A stretch of DNA of 64,000 nucleotides, taken from Culex pipiens pallens (Eukaryota; Arthropoda; Insecta; Diptera; Culicidae). The notes under the pieces were generated by a model, which was not told where the DNA came from, searched no databases, and worked only from the letters and a program-made list of their open reading frames with translations. The stretch's first letter is position 1; every line of letters begins with the position of its first letter. The DNA lies in NCBI RefSeq assembly GCF_016801865.2, contig NC_068939.1, forward strand, positions 121,073,671 through 121,137,670, in the 5' to 3' direction. Made by a program: the position numbers and the translations under genes. Positions 23,501-35,800 of this stretch are shown piece after piece.

Positions 23501-23876
23501 GCGACGAAACGGCACGAACCTCCGGCACCGGATCCAGCAGCGACGTCTTCAACCCCGGAATAATGTTCGGCAAATAGGGCGTCAGGTCCTTCTGGTCCGT
23601 CAGCGAGTACATGTTGCCGATGATCTGCGCCGCCATCTTGCGCGTCTCCGTCGAGCGGTCCATGAAGGCACGCTGCACGACGGGCATGATCAGCGCCAGC
23701 GACGGAGCGTCGATAAAGTGCACGAACTTGGTCTCGAGCAGGCTCTGCAGGCAGTGGGACGTCTTGTTGGAGGGGTTCTCGAGGGCTTTCAGCAGCACCG
23801 GGACGATGGCCTGGATTTCCGGGTTCTTGATGACGCTGCCGATGACCTTGAGGGCGTCGGCGCCCGCTTCCTGAAC
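20511..23876 (-). CDS. GCN1: GCN1 coding exon 5 (last)
   Basis: 3,366 nt including the TGA stop. The acceptor CTTACAG|GTTCAG gives VQEAGADALKVIGSVIKNPE directly after HIK. It encodes residues 1539-2659, including the GCN2-binding part, and ends EELDDTILT. A 581-residue open frame on the opposite strand is a GC-driven shadow. Confidence 0.95.
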   Translation of the reverse strand, partial: VQEAGADALKVIGSVIKNPEIQAIVPVLLKALENPSNKTSHCLQSLLETKFVHFIDAPSLALIMPVVQRAFMDRSTETRKMAAQIIGNMYSLTDQKDLTPYLPNIIPGLKTSLLDPVPEVRAVSSRALGAMVKGMGESSFEDLLPWLMQTLTSESSSVDRSGAAQGLSEVVGGLGVEKLHKLMPEIIATAERTDIAPHVKDGYIMMFIYMPSAFPNDFTPYIGQIINPILKALADENEYVRDTALKAGQRIVNLYAESAIALLLPELEKGLFDDNWRIRYSSVQLLGDLLYKISGVSGKMTTQTASEDDNFGTEQSHKAIIRSLGAERRNRVLAGLYMGRSDVSLMVRQAALHVWKVVVTNTPRTLREILPTLFSLLLGCLASTSYDKRQVAARTLGDLVRKLGERVLPEIIPILERGLNSDQADQRQGVCIGLSEIMASTSRDMVLTFVNSLVPTVRKALADPLPEVRQAAAKTFDSLHTTVGSRALDDILPSMLESLSDPDPDVAEWTLDGLRQVMAIKSRVVLPYLIPQLTANPVNTKALSILASVAGEALTKYLPKILPALMTALATAQGTPEEAQELEYCQAVILSVSDEVGVRTIMDTVMESTKSTNPETRKAAATLLCAFCTHSPGDYSQYVPQLLRGLLRLLADSDRDVLQRSWDALNAVIKTLDSAQQIAHVTDVRQAVKFASSDLKGAELPGFCLPKGITPLLPVFREAILNGLPEEKENAAQGLGEVIQLTSPASLQPSVVHITGPLIRILGDRFNAGVKAAVLETLAILLHKVGIMLKQFLPQLQTTFLKALHDPNRIVRIKAGHALAELIVIHTRPDPLFVEMHNGIKNADDSTVRETMLQALRGIITPAGDKMTDPLKKQIYATLSGMLGHSEDITRTAAAGCFGALCRWLNPDQLDDALNTHLLNEDYGEDAALRHGRTAALFVALKEFPAAIFIDKYETKVCKTIVSSLASDKIPVALNGVRSAGYLLQHGMSTEGAKLPQPIIGPFVKSMNHVSNEVKQLLAKTCIYLAKTVPADTTAPEYLRLVIPMLVNGTKEKNGYVKSNSEIALVYVLRLREGDEVHQKCIALLEPGARDSLAEVVSKVLRKVALQPVGKEEELDDTILT

Positions 23877-26800
23877 CTGTAAGAATGAAATAAATTATTG
23901 AATTCAGAAATTTTAAAATTCGGAAATTCACAATTTAAAAAAATGAAAATTTAATAGATTAAACAATGAGAACAAAAAATTTCAAATAATCATAAACTGA
24001 CTGATTCTTAAATTCTTCGTTTTCGTTTTCGTTTTACGGAAAATTCTTAAATTCTTAAATTCTAAAATTTCTTAAATTCTTAAATTCTTAAATTCTTAAA
24101 TTCTTAAATTCTTAAATTCCTAAATTCCTAAATTCTTAAATTCTTAAATTCTTAAATTCTAAAAATTCTTAAATTCTCAAATTCTGTAATTCTAAAAATT
24201 CTTAAATTCTTAAATTCTTAAATTCTTGAATTCTTAAATTCTTAAATTCTTAAATACTTAAATTCTTAAATTCTTAAATTCTTAAATTCTTAAATTCTTA
24301 AATTCTTAAATTCTTAAATTCTTAAATTCTTAAATTCTTAAATTCTTAAATTCTTAAATTCTTAAATTCTTAAATTCTTAAATTCTTAAATTCTTAAATT
24401 CTTAAATTCTTAAATTCTTAAATTCTTAAATTCTTAAATTCTTAAATTCTTAAATTCTTAAATTCTTAAATTCTTAAATTCTTAAATTCTTAAATTCTTA
24501 AATTCTTAAATTCTTAAATTCTTAAATTCTTAAATTCTTAAATTCTTAAATTCTTAAATTCTTAAATTCTTAAATTCTTAAATTCTTAAATTCTTAAATT
24601 CTTAAATTCTTAAATTCTTAAATTCTTAAATTCTTAAATTCTTAAATTCTTAAATTCTTAAATTCTTAAATTCTTAAATTCTTAAATTCTTAAATTCTTA
24701 AATTCTTAAATTCTTAAATTCTTAAATTCTTAAATTCTTAAATTCTTAAATTCTTAAATTCTTAAATTCTTAAATTCTTAAATTCTTAAATTCTTAAATT
24801 CTTAAATTCTTAAATTCTTAAATTCTTAAATTCTTAAATTCTTAAATTCTTAAATTCTTAAATTCTTAAATTCTTAAATTCTTAAATTCTTAAATTCTTA
24901 AATTCTTAAATTCTTAAATTCTTAAATTCTTAAATTCTTAAATTCTTAAATTCTTAAATTCTTAAATTCTTAAATTCTTAAATTCTTAAATTCTTAAATT
25001 CTTAAATTCTTAAATTCTTAAATTCTTAAATTCTTAAATTCTTAAATTCTTAAATTCTTAAATTCTTAAATTCTTAAATTCTTAAATTCTTAAATTCTTA
25101 AATTCTTAAATTCTTAAATTCTTAAATTCTTAAATTCTTAAATTCTTAAATTCTTAAATTCTTAAATTCTTAAATTCTTAAATTCTTAAATTCTTAAATT
25201 CTTAAATTCTTAAATTCTTAAATTCTTAAATTCTTAAATTCTTAAATTCTTAAATTCTTAAATTCTTAAATTCTTAAATTCTTAAATTCTTAAATTCTTA
25301 AATTCTTAAATTCTTAAATTCTTAAATTCTTAAATTCTTAAATTCTTAAATTCTTAAATTCTTAAATTCTTAAATTCTTAAATTCTTAAATTCTTAAATT
25401 CTTAAATTCTTAAATTCTTAAATTCTTAAATTCTTAAATTCTTAAATTCTTAAATTCTTAAATTCTTAAATTCTTAAATTCTTAAATTCTTAAATTCTTA
25501 AATTCTTAAATTCTTAAATTCTTAAATTCTTAAATTCTTAAATTCTTAAATTCTTAAATTCTTAAATTCTTAAATTCTTAAATTCTTAAATTCTTAAATT
25601 CTTAAATTCTTAAATTCTTAAATTCTTAAATTCTTAAATTCTTAAATTCTTAAATTCTTAAATTCTTAAATTCTTAAATTCTTAAATTCTTAAATTCTTA
25701 AATTCTTAAATTCTTAAATTCTTAAATTCTTAAATTCTTAAATTCTTAAATTCTTAAATTCTTAAATTCTTAAATTCTTAAATTCTTAAATTCTTAAATT
25801 CTTAAATTCTTAAATTCTTAAATTCTTAAATTCTTAAATTCTTAAATTCTTAAATTCTTAAATTCTTAAATTCTTAAATTCTTAAATTCTTAAATTCTTA
25901 AATTCTTAAATTCTTAAATTCTTAAATTCTTAAATTCTTAAATTCTTAAGGTGAAGCCGTTGATCATTTTCGAAGAAAATTGATCATCACTCTAAAATTC
26001 TCTGTATTGAATTCAATTTAACGAATTTCTGCTCCAAAATGAATCAGCATGTGCCGGTTGTTGCCTTCTTGAAGCCACTGAAGGAAACGTTGGTCTAAAT
26101 CAAATGTGTGTCAAAATTTATATAATTTTGTGGTACAATCATTGACGTCCTAGTTGGCAATCATTGATTAATGACGATTTCCATAACTTTACAAGGAATG
26201 GGATGATCGTTACCAAAAAGTATCAACACATGTAGGGGAGAGTGGGGAGACTTGATCCCCGGGGACACTTGATCCCAAGCCTATATCTCGTCAGAATGTG
26301 GTTAAAACAATTAGCTTTGTTCTAGAAAGTTGTGCGAAATTTACTAAAACTCATTGTAGAAAACAAAGAAAAAAATTAAAAATTGTTTAGATTGAGTTAC
26401 ACACATTTTTCTAAAAAGTGCTGCAAAAAACTTCCAAAAGATCTTTTTTCTTTGTTTTGATAAGGATAGAAAACACTCAAAAAATATTCAAAAAAATATT
26501 TTTTATACATGAATTGTTTGATAAACATATCAACTCCAAAACCCTTACGAATTTGACGTTAAATTTATCGTCATACTATTTTTACAATCAATTGTTTAAA
26601 AAAGTGCGTTTAGGGAAACTTGATCTCTGCATTTTTATAGGCACTAGAATCAGCCTCAAGATTAAATAATTGGGCTGGGTTTTCGTACATAGTTTCCTTT
26701 AGTATAGTTGTACATAACTTATTGCAGTTTGAACCATTTTTCAAGAGTTTTGTAAACAAAAATTACCAGCATTTGTAAACATGCTTAATTTTGGTCTAAA

Positions 26801-29800
26801 AAAGAAAATTTTAAGTTTTTAAATATTTTGCATGCTAAACTTGTTATATTTTGAACGCAAACGTACAGGTTTAATGTGAAATTGCTGCAACTTATAGAAA
26901 ATTAAAAGTTTGGATGAATAAGAAACATTTTGCTTAAGATTTCTTCAAAATGTTGAAAGGGGGATCAAATTACCCCCAACATTTTGAAAATGCCGGTTTA
27001 AAATATTTTTTTAAAACGCTTGGCATGACTCGAAGAGTTTATCTCGTGAAATACCCTTATCAGCCAAACATAGTTGAATGTTTAAGCTTTCAATTTATGC
27101 AAAAAGTTCATAGTTTTGTGAGAAATTGACAGAGTTATGTGCGATACAAAAAAGGGGATCAAGTCTCCCCACTCTCCCCTAGGGTACTATTCTAAACAAC
27201 TTGTAGAAGAAATTTTGTGAAAATATTGACAGTGACGAAAAATTTATATCTTTAAACAAAAAATCATGGCAATGATGGAAGTCTTCACGTTAAATTCTTA
27301 AATTGTTAAATTCTTAAATTCTTAAATTCTTAAATTCTAAAAATTCTTAAATTCTTAAATTCTTAAATTCTTAAATTCTTAAATTCTTAAATTCTTAAAT
27401 TCTTAAATTCTTAAATTCTTAAATTCTTAAATTCTTAAATTCTTAAATTCTTAAATTCTTAAATTCTTAAATTCTTAAATTCTTAAATTCCTAAATTCTT
27501 AAATTCTTAAATTCTTAAATTCTTTTATATTGAAAATTTCAATTTCTTTTAACTTTGAATTTTATGTTAATTTTTGAACTTTTGAGTTTTAAAATTACGA
27601 AATTTTCAAATTTTGTAATTTTTTTTCTATAAACTGGAATTTTTTTGCTTTTTTGCCTTCCTCACTTTACTGAGGAAAGGCTATAAAATCACTCGAAAAA
27701 CGAACTTTTTAGTTAGACCTCCTAGACCTACCTTCATTTGTACATATCGACTCAGAATCACCAGCTGAGCAAATGTCTGTGTGTTTGGCTGTATGTAGAC
27801 ATGTGTACCAAATCAATGTCACTGGAATATCTTGTCACAGGCTCAACCGATTTTGGCCGTAATGGATTTAATCGATCCGTCTTAACGTCCCCTAAGTTGC
27901 TATTTAAATTCATGCAGTTTTATCATGTATTTAAAAAGTTATTTTAAAAAAACTGTTTCATATTAAATTAAAATTATGGTAAAAAGGGTGGTTTTTTCAT
28001 GAAACCCTCACATGTTATATATTTTTAGAATGCATATGAGCAGACCTTTCAGGTGGAGTAAGAATTTTCAAGATCTGACTTACCTATCTTTTTTTTTTTT
28101 TTTTTTTTATATTTAATATTTTATTTCAGTTGTACAATAATATTACACCGCCATAATATCAATCGCTCTCCCCATTGAACTTTTGTTCTTTAAAAGGGAA
28201 CACGATTGGCATTTAAGTTTCATTTAAATGTACATTAAAGTTAATTAAACAAATAACAAAAAATACTTAAGCAAACATGAAAACTAGCTGACAATTACAA
28301 AATAGATGACAAATGTTCTTTCAGGTGATATTTTAATCTGCTTTTGAACGAGGTCAACTCTGGTAGGTTTTTAATTAAGTCCGGAACTTGGTTGTAAATA
28401 TCAGCACCGAGATTTGTAAATCTTCGCCTTCCAATTTCTGTTCTGAATCTTTCTTGTTGAAAGTCTCCTGCCTGCCTGGTGAAATGTTGATGTACTGCTC
28501 TCGTGAATCGCCAGTTGTGATGCAGCTGTCCGGTTTCGATTTTGTACATCAGAACTGATACTTTCAGCTTGAACATTCCAAGAATTGGCAAAATACTATG
28601 CTGCTGGCTTGCGTACAAGTCGAATGTTGGGTACAGGAACGGGAGCCTAAAGATTGCCTTGATGCACCGATTTTGTTGAGTTTGTACGTCCTTTAAAAAT
28701 GTCCTGCACGCTGTTCCCCAAATCGCGATTCCGTACTGATATTTGCTGTTGATGAAAGCGTAGTATATCTTCAGAAGAGCATGCTGCGGAAGAATCCATG
28801 CTAGTTTCCTGAGAATACCACAAAGCGCAGAGCAGCTAGAAACCACTTCGTCAATGTGTTTTCTCCAGGTGAGACGGTTGTCCAGGTGAACTCCCAGATA
28901 TTTGAAGCTTTGAACTTCTTCGATCACTTCGTTGGCAACGTTGAGGGGTGGATGTGGTGGCACGACGGTTTGTGAGTTTCGAAACAGCATCATCTTTGTT
29001 TTTTCGAGGTTAAGTGCTAATAGGTTATTTCCCAGATAACCAAGAATGCACTCCATATCAATTTTCATCAGTTGGATCATTACTCCGGGCGATTTGTTCT
29101 CGTAAAGCAATACGGTGTCATCTGCGAATAACTTTACTTTTCCCGAAAGATGCAGCTCAGCAATATCGTTGACGTATACAAGGAACAACAGCGGCCCAAG
29201 GTTGCTTCCCTGGGGTACCCCCGTACGAATGTTTAGAAAATCACTTCGACTACCTGACACCACAACCTGCTGTTGCCGATCCGTTAGATAACTCCGCAGG
29301 TAATCGTTGGGAAGTCCTCGCACACCATACGCATCAAGTTTTTTCAACAGCATTGGGTGATTGATCGTATCGAACGCCTTGGATAGATCAAGAAACACAC
29401 TTCCGGCTAGCATTTTCCGATCGAGGGCGCGTGAAATTTCATCAACGAGTTCCAACACAGCTACTTCCGTTGATGAGCCTTGTCTGAAGCCAAATTGATG
29501 CGGATACAGAAGTTTTGTTTTGCAGAAGAAGTTCAGTAGACGACTGTAGACAAGCTTTTCAAAAACTTTGTTGATGGCCGGTAGCACTGATATTGGTCGG
29601 TAGTTAGTTGGATCTAATGGGTCTCCTTTTTTAAAAATAGGGATAACTAGGGCAGACTTGAGGCAAGGTGGGTAGCTACCCTGGCTTACAGAGTCGTTAA
29701 ATTACAAGCAGTTTAAAAAATGGTCTGAATTCACATAACCTCAACTGGTCGGGTCTGATCGCCACGAAAAAAGCCTTGTAGAGGGATGCCATTTTCCTCA

Positions 29801-32800
29801 AAGGCGGTGTCTGTATAATCTTGACAAGAAGTCTGTGGGCCGTCTGTTTTTTTTTACTCATCACTTATTTTTATTAGGACATCTTTGGTGCTGCGATCAC
29901 GTTAGGGGCGATCCATAAATCATGTGGCACTTTAGGGGGGTTGGAATCACTCTATAAATGAGAGGAAGGCACCAACCACCTAAAGGTAGATTAAGTTACG
30001 TTTTTAACTCAAAGTTTATCTATTATTAAAACTTTTTTTTTTATTTTAAAACTCGAGTTTTTAAATAAAAATTTTTGAATTTTTTGAATTTAAAAAAAAA
30101 TGATATTTGGAATTTAAAAAAAATAGCTTGCGAACTTGAACTGAATTATCGCAATTTAAAATATTCGAATCCTTTTATTGTATAATTTTTGAATTTTTGA
30201 GTTTAATAACTTTCAAATATAATTTTTTTCGAGTTCCTGACTTTTGATAATTTGTTCGAAATTTCAAAATTTTTTGAACTTTGAAATGCATTGTTATTTT
30301 TTTTAATTTATACATTTTTAATTTTTGACTTTTGAATTTTTTGAGTGTTGACATTTTTGAATTTTAAATATTTTTTTCATTCTGAAAAGTATGAATTTTT
30401 AAACTTTGAAATGTATTGTTGAATTTTTGAACCTTTGAGTTTTTTAATCATGATATTTTCAAATTTCTTAATTTCTTTTTTTTTATCCACGAATTTTTAA
30501 CTTTGATATGTATTATTCAATTATTGAATCTTTTTTTTAAACTTTTGAGCTTTCGAGTTTATTTATTTTTAAATTCTTCTAAATTTGATATATTTTTTAA
30601 ACTGTTAAATTTTTTGAATTTTAAAAATTTAGAATTTTGGAATTTTGAAAAAAAAAAGATGAGTTAGCAAACTTGAACAAAATTATAATTTTTCAACTCT
30701 AAGTTTCAGAATTTTTAAATTTTATAACTCCTGAATTTTAATAATTTGCTTGAAATTTTGAATTTAGAATTGTTTTTGAACTTTGAAATCCGTATTAACT
30801 TTTCAATAGGGCGAATCCGTAGATGTAAACAAACAGTCTATCCCACTTGCTCTAGTGACAGTTCACGTTGAGTAAGAAAGGGATAGGCTGCTTGTTTACA
30901 TCTACGGATTCGCCCTATTGAAAAGTTAATACGGAAATGTATGTTATGAATCTTTTATTTTTGAACTTGGGAATTTTTTGAATACTGTCATTTTCGAATT
31001 TTTAAATTTTCAAACCTATTTTTTTAACTTTGAAATGTATTTTTAAATTTTTGAACCATTGAGTTTTTGAATTATGAAATTTTCAAATTTCAGATATCAT
31101 TTTTTTATCAAATTTTTAGTTTTTTAAACTTTGAAATCCATTTTTAAATGTTAGATTTTTTAACTTTTGAACTTTTCAGTTTTTGTAGTTTTAAATTCTG
31201 GAATGTTAAAGTTTCTAAATTTCTTTTTTTTTATTTGCGAATTTTGTTTTTTTTTTTAACTTTAAAATGCATTTTTTATATTTTGAATCCAATTATTTTT
31301 TTAATTTTAGAATATTTATATTTTTGAATTTCTGAATCTTTTGCCCGAAAAATCTTCTCATAACCTTTCCCTGACCGACTCACCTTAATGTGCGAATCTC
31401 CCAGCACTTCCATCAGCTTGGGCACGATGCTGGGCAGACAGGACGAAAGCTGCTTCGGCGCACAGAACGCCATCGCTCCGAGCAGCTCCACCGAAGCCGT
31501 CTTCGTTCGCCACGAATCCTCATCGAGGGCGTTCAACAGCGACGGCAGCACCAGTTTCACTCCATGGGCCGACAGTTTGGCCATTACGGTTTTGGCACAC
31601 TCGTCGGCGGCCTCCCGGACGTACGAGGAAGAATCGCCGAAGCACTGCAGCAGATGGGGCAGGACGTGCACGATGTACGGTTCGAAGAGCCGTCCGAGGG
31701 TTGAGCAGAGCATTTCGAAGGCGAAGAGGGCGCCCTCGCGGCACTTGAAGTTCTTCTTGTCCTGGATGTGCTTGGTGAGTTTGGTCATGATGTCGAGCTG
31801 TTTGAGCGAGAGGATGCCGAGGCCTTTGACGATGCCGGCGATTCCGTAGGCGGCACCGCGACGGACGCCGTACTTTTCCGATTTGATGAGCTGTTGCATG
31901 AGTTTGTTGACCATTTGGGGGGCTTGCTCTTTGACGGAGGGGATCAGGTGGGGGATGCAGTTGGCGACCGATTCCTGGACTTGCTGGGATGGGGTTGAGA
32001 GGGCGGTTAGGAGGCGGTTGACGATGGGTTGGATGCGGGCGTCGTCACGGTCGAGATGGCGCGCGAGGGAACCCATTAGGATGACCACGGCTTGGCGAAT
32101 GTTGTCGTAGTCGCTGTTGTTTGGGGCTTTGTCGAGGAACTCTTCGAAGGTTGGAAGGAGGTACGAGACGCTCTCCTTGCCGTGGTGTTCTACGATGGCC
32201 AGGGATGCGGCGAGCATTTCTTTGTGGACGATTTCTTCGCGATCGCGGAGTCCGGTGGCGACCATGAACTGGGTGAGGGTGTTGACCAGGTCGGCGGTTA
32301 GGAAGGAGGCACACTGACTCAGGGCGACTGCGACTCCACGGCGGGGGCCCCACGGATCGATGGCGGGTTCGATTTCGCGATCGAATTGATCGAGTTTGGC
32401 CGGGATCATGGTTAGCTTTTCCTGGTAGATTTCGAGCAGCTGCTCGACGATGCTGTCGATGATGGAGGAATCTTCGGCGAGAATCGACACGAGGGCGAAT
32501 GAGGCTGCCTTTTGGATGCACGGTTCCGGATGGATGATGTCCTTCATGAGCTCGTCCGCCATCACGATCGGCACCTCGAACTCACCCTGTGTCCAGACGT
32601 GCTCCGCTAGGAGTTTTGTCTCCTCGCAGACGTCGTGTTTAGCGACCCACAAGCGACGCGTCAGTCGCAGTCCCAGCTCGTAGTCGTCCGCGATCGACGG
32701 CAGCACCTTGATCATGATGGCCAACGCACGCAACGCCACGTCCCGGACGGCACCCAGCTCATCTTGCAGCGCCACCAGCAGAACTTCAATCTCTCGATGC

Positions 32801-35800
32801 TCGGCCTTGGCCGTGTACTCACTTCCGGAGCTACTCTCCGCTACGTCCAACAACGCGGCCACCGCTTGCGTCTGCACACGACCTCGATGGTTCTGAATCA
32901 ACCTCAGCAACAGCTTGATCATCTCCAGCCGCGGCATGTACCTCGGATGGTACAGGTCTTCAAAGTCCTGCCCGTCAACGGTGTCTCCCTTGAGCTGCGC
33001 GTGGTACGCAATGATCTGAATCCCGTTGATCAGCATACTCTCGTCCTTCTCAGCCTCGTTCAGCACCAACGCCCGCTTCAAAAACTCAAACGTATAGCTG
33101 AACGCCGGCGCGTTCAACAGATAGTTCTTCGCTCCGTCCTCCTCAATGTGCACGTTATACTTGTCAATCGTCTCGTCGTAAACCGACACCAAAATGTCAC
33201 TAATCAACTCCACCAAGTTCGCCGTACACCAACTCTCCTCCAAGTCACAATGCGGCTTGCTCAACCGAATTGTCGCGATCGCCACATCCCGACCAATCTC
33301 CCCCAGTCCACTCTCAACTCCGAAGCACGTGTCCATCAGCCGCAGGTACAACTTCACCATACTCGGCGCAGCCAACGGCGACGAAAACACGCGCAGAATC
33401 GCCGGCAGCAGCGTCGGGAAGAACAGCGACAGCTGCCGCGGGGTTCCCTTGACGGCGCCCTCGATCTGCGAAATCAGCGTCGTAATGATGTCCGCCAGTT
33501 CACGCAGGCGTGCCTTGATGGCGCGCTCCTTTTCCGTCTGCTTCTCGATCGCTTCCTTCTGCTTCGGGGTCAGCTGGGGCGGTTTGGATTTGCCCTCCTT
33601 GCGGCGCTTCTCCTCGATCTCGCGGCGCAGCGCGAGCTCCTCGACCTGTTCCTTGTAGCTGTACGCCTTATTCTCCCTCTTCAGATGCGCCGTATTCGTT
33701 TGCTCGTCCGAGTTCGGAATGACACTCTTGTCGTACAACTCCCCGTCCGGCGTCAAGTACGTAAAGTACTCCTCGTCCGTGACGTTGCCCATCCTCGCGT
33801 TGTTCAAGTGATCCGTCACGTTCTTCACCAGCACGGGCAGGATAACCTCCGGACTGATGGCCGACAGCGTCGCGAGCGTATTTTCGTACATCGGCGTCGC
33901 CTTGTACTTGTTGAAGAACACCTCCTTGATGTGGGCGGCGTTCATCGAGATAAAGTACTTGCCGTCCAGCTCGAACCGCCGCAGGATCGACTCCCACAGG
34001 TCGGATTGAACGGAGACGGTGGCGGGGTGGTGAGCGGGGAGCAGGGCGTTCAGGGCAATCGTTTGTGCGTCGGCACTGCTGATGTCGGCGATCGTGGTCG
34101 CGGCCACGATGGTTTCGACGATGGCTTGCGCCGGGACGACGCCTTCTTCCTGTTCACCCTCGTTGAGGATCTTCGTGGTTTCGACAAAGTTGGTTAGTTC
34201 TTGGAACAGACTCTTGGCCAGCGTGATGCCGTTCGAGCTGTTGACGATCCGCTCCAACCGCGGCAAGCAGTACTTGCGCACCTTCTTGTGATGGGAATTC
34301 ACACAGTAGACGACCGCCTTGTACAAAGCATCCACTTCGCCCTTGACGTTGTCCAAGTGGTTCAACAGCAGCTTCTCGCACATCAACATAACGTAACAGA
34401 GCGTTTCCCCTGCCGTATTCGCCAAAAACTTGTCCCCCAGAAACACCTTCTTGTTCATGTCCAACACCACGTTCCAAAAGTCCTTCAACGCATCGCTAAC
34501 GGCGGCGTTCGTCAGCAGAATGATACAAGCCGCCCCGAGCCCCTCGGAAACGGCCGGCGTCTGGGTCGGATTCTGCGCCGCTTTCTCCACAATCTTCCCG
34601 AGAGCCCCCGTGTAGTCCGTCCCACTCGGCAGCTTCCCGTTCTCCAAACACGCCAGGAACCACTGCAGGTAGCTCGTCCTCAGCACCTGCGCCTTCGCTT
34701 CCAGCCCCTTCTTGAAGGTTTGCACGATCTTGGCGGGAATTTCCCCCCGGAAGTTGACCGACCAGAAGCCGAACATTTCCAGCGCGTGGCAGAGCACCTT
34801 TTCCTGCTGTTCGGTTTCCAGCGCCTTGGTGAACAGATCCGTCACCAGGGGCATCAGCGACTGGATGTCCTCGGCGGAGATGCGGTTGTTGCTGAGGTTG
34901 CCGGCGCCCTGAAAAAAAGAAATTTAATTGTTTTATTAAAAATAGAATTACATAAGGCAATGCAAAGTATGATTTTGTCCATTGGCCCTGTTTTTAGATT
35001 GAGAGGAAGGCATAAACAAAAAAAGAATTACATATCATCGTAGCTCGGAAGGCACGTTGACGGATGAAAAACAAAAATCTGTATAATGGGAAGATTTGGT
35101 GTTTTTGGCAAAGTCGAGTGAATTTCACTCAAATGCAACGAAAATTGGGCCATTTTTTTCTAGATCTGAGTGAAGTTCGCTTAACTTTGACAGCTGTCCC
35201 GTTCCCGTATACTCATTTCTGAGTAAGTTCGGTTTTGACGGAAACTGTGTGATTTGAATTGTACGTGTAGGATATTGATTAATGAATTAAAAAAATGGTT
35301 AAACTAAAAAAAAAATTAAAATTATTTTTATTTCTCAAAAGTATATTTGAAGATTTTCGGATTTTTTAATATATTTAATGGACCAAAAAGGTGTATTTTG
35401 AGTATCATTTATTTTTTTCAACTGAGTTGTGTTTTTTTAATTGTCATGTTTTGAAAAAAAATAACAAAAAAAGTTGCGTGTATAAATCATAATAATTTTA
35501 AGAATTGAAGATTTACACAACATCAAAATTTTAAAAGTAGAAAATTTATAGAATTTAGGAAATAAAAAATAATAATTAAAGAGTCAACAAATAAAAAAAA
35601 TCAGGAAATTGGGTACTAAAGCCCTATGTAAATTTTTAATGTACAACGGTAAAAAACACGATTAAAAACCATTTCTGATCACTTTTTATCATTTTAATGC
35701 AAAAAAATATTGACAAGACAACATTTTTTCGATGGATCAACTATGGTCCCCTTAGAACGAGCTGTCAAGTAGGAGCTTTTCTGTCAAGAAGGGCCGCGAG

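Noticed and set aside
22137..23882. 581-codon plus-strand ORF over GCN1 exon 5
   Set aside because: Antisense shadow of a GC-rich coding exon; His/Gln/Arg-rich with no domain, and it ends at the exon edge.
24004..25949. CRISPR-like array
   Set aside because: Head-to-tail octamers without spacers in a eukaryotic intron.
27738..27947. 69-residue ORF identical to one at 44956-45165
   Set aside because: Identity comes from two copies of the same mobile element in opposite orientation; it lacks an ATG and other copies break it.
32635..34197. 520-codon plus-strand ORF over GCN1 exon 4
   Set aside because: Antisense shadow, low-complexity Gln/His/Arg composition.
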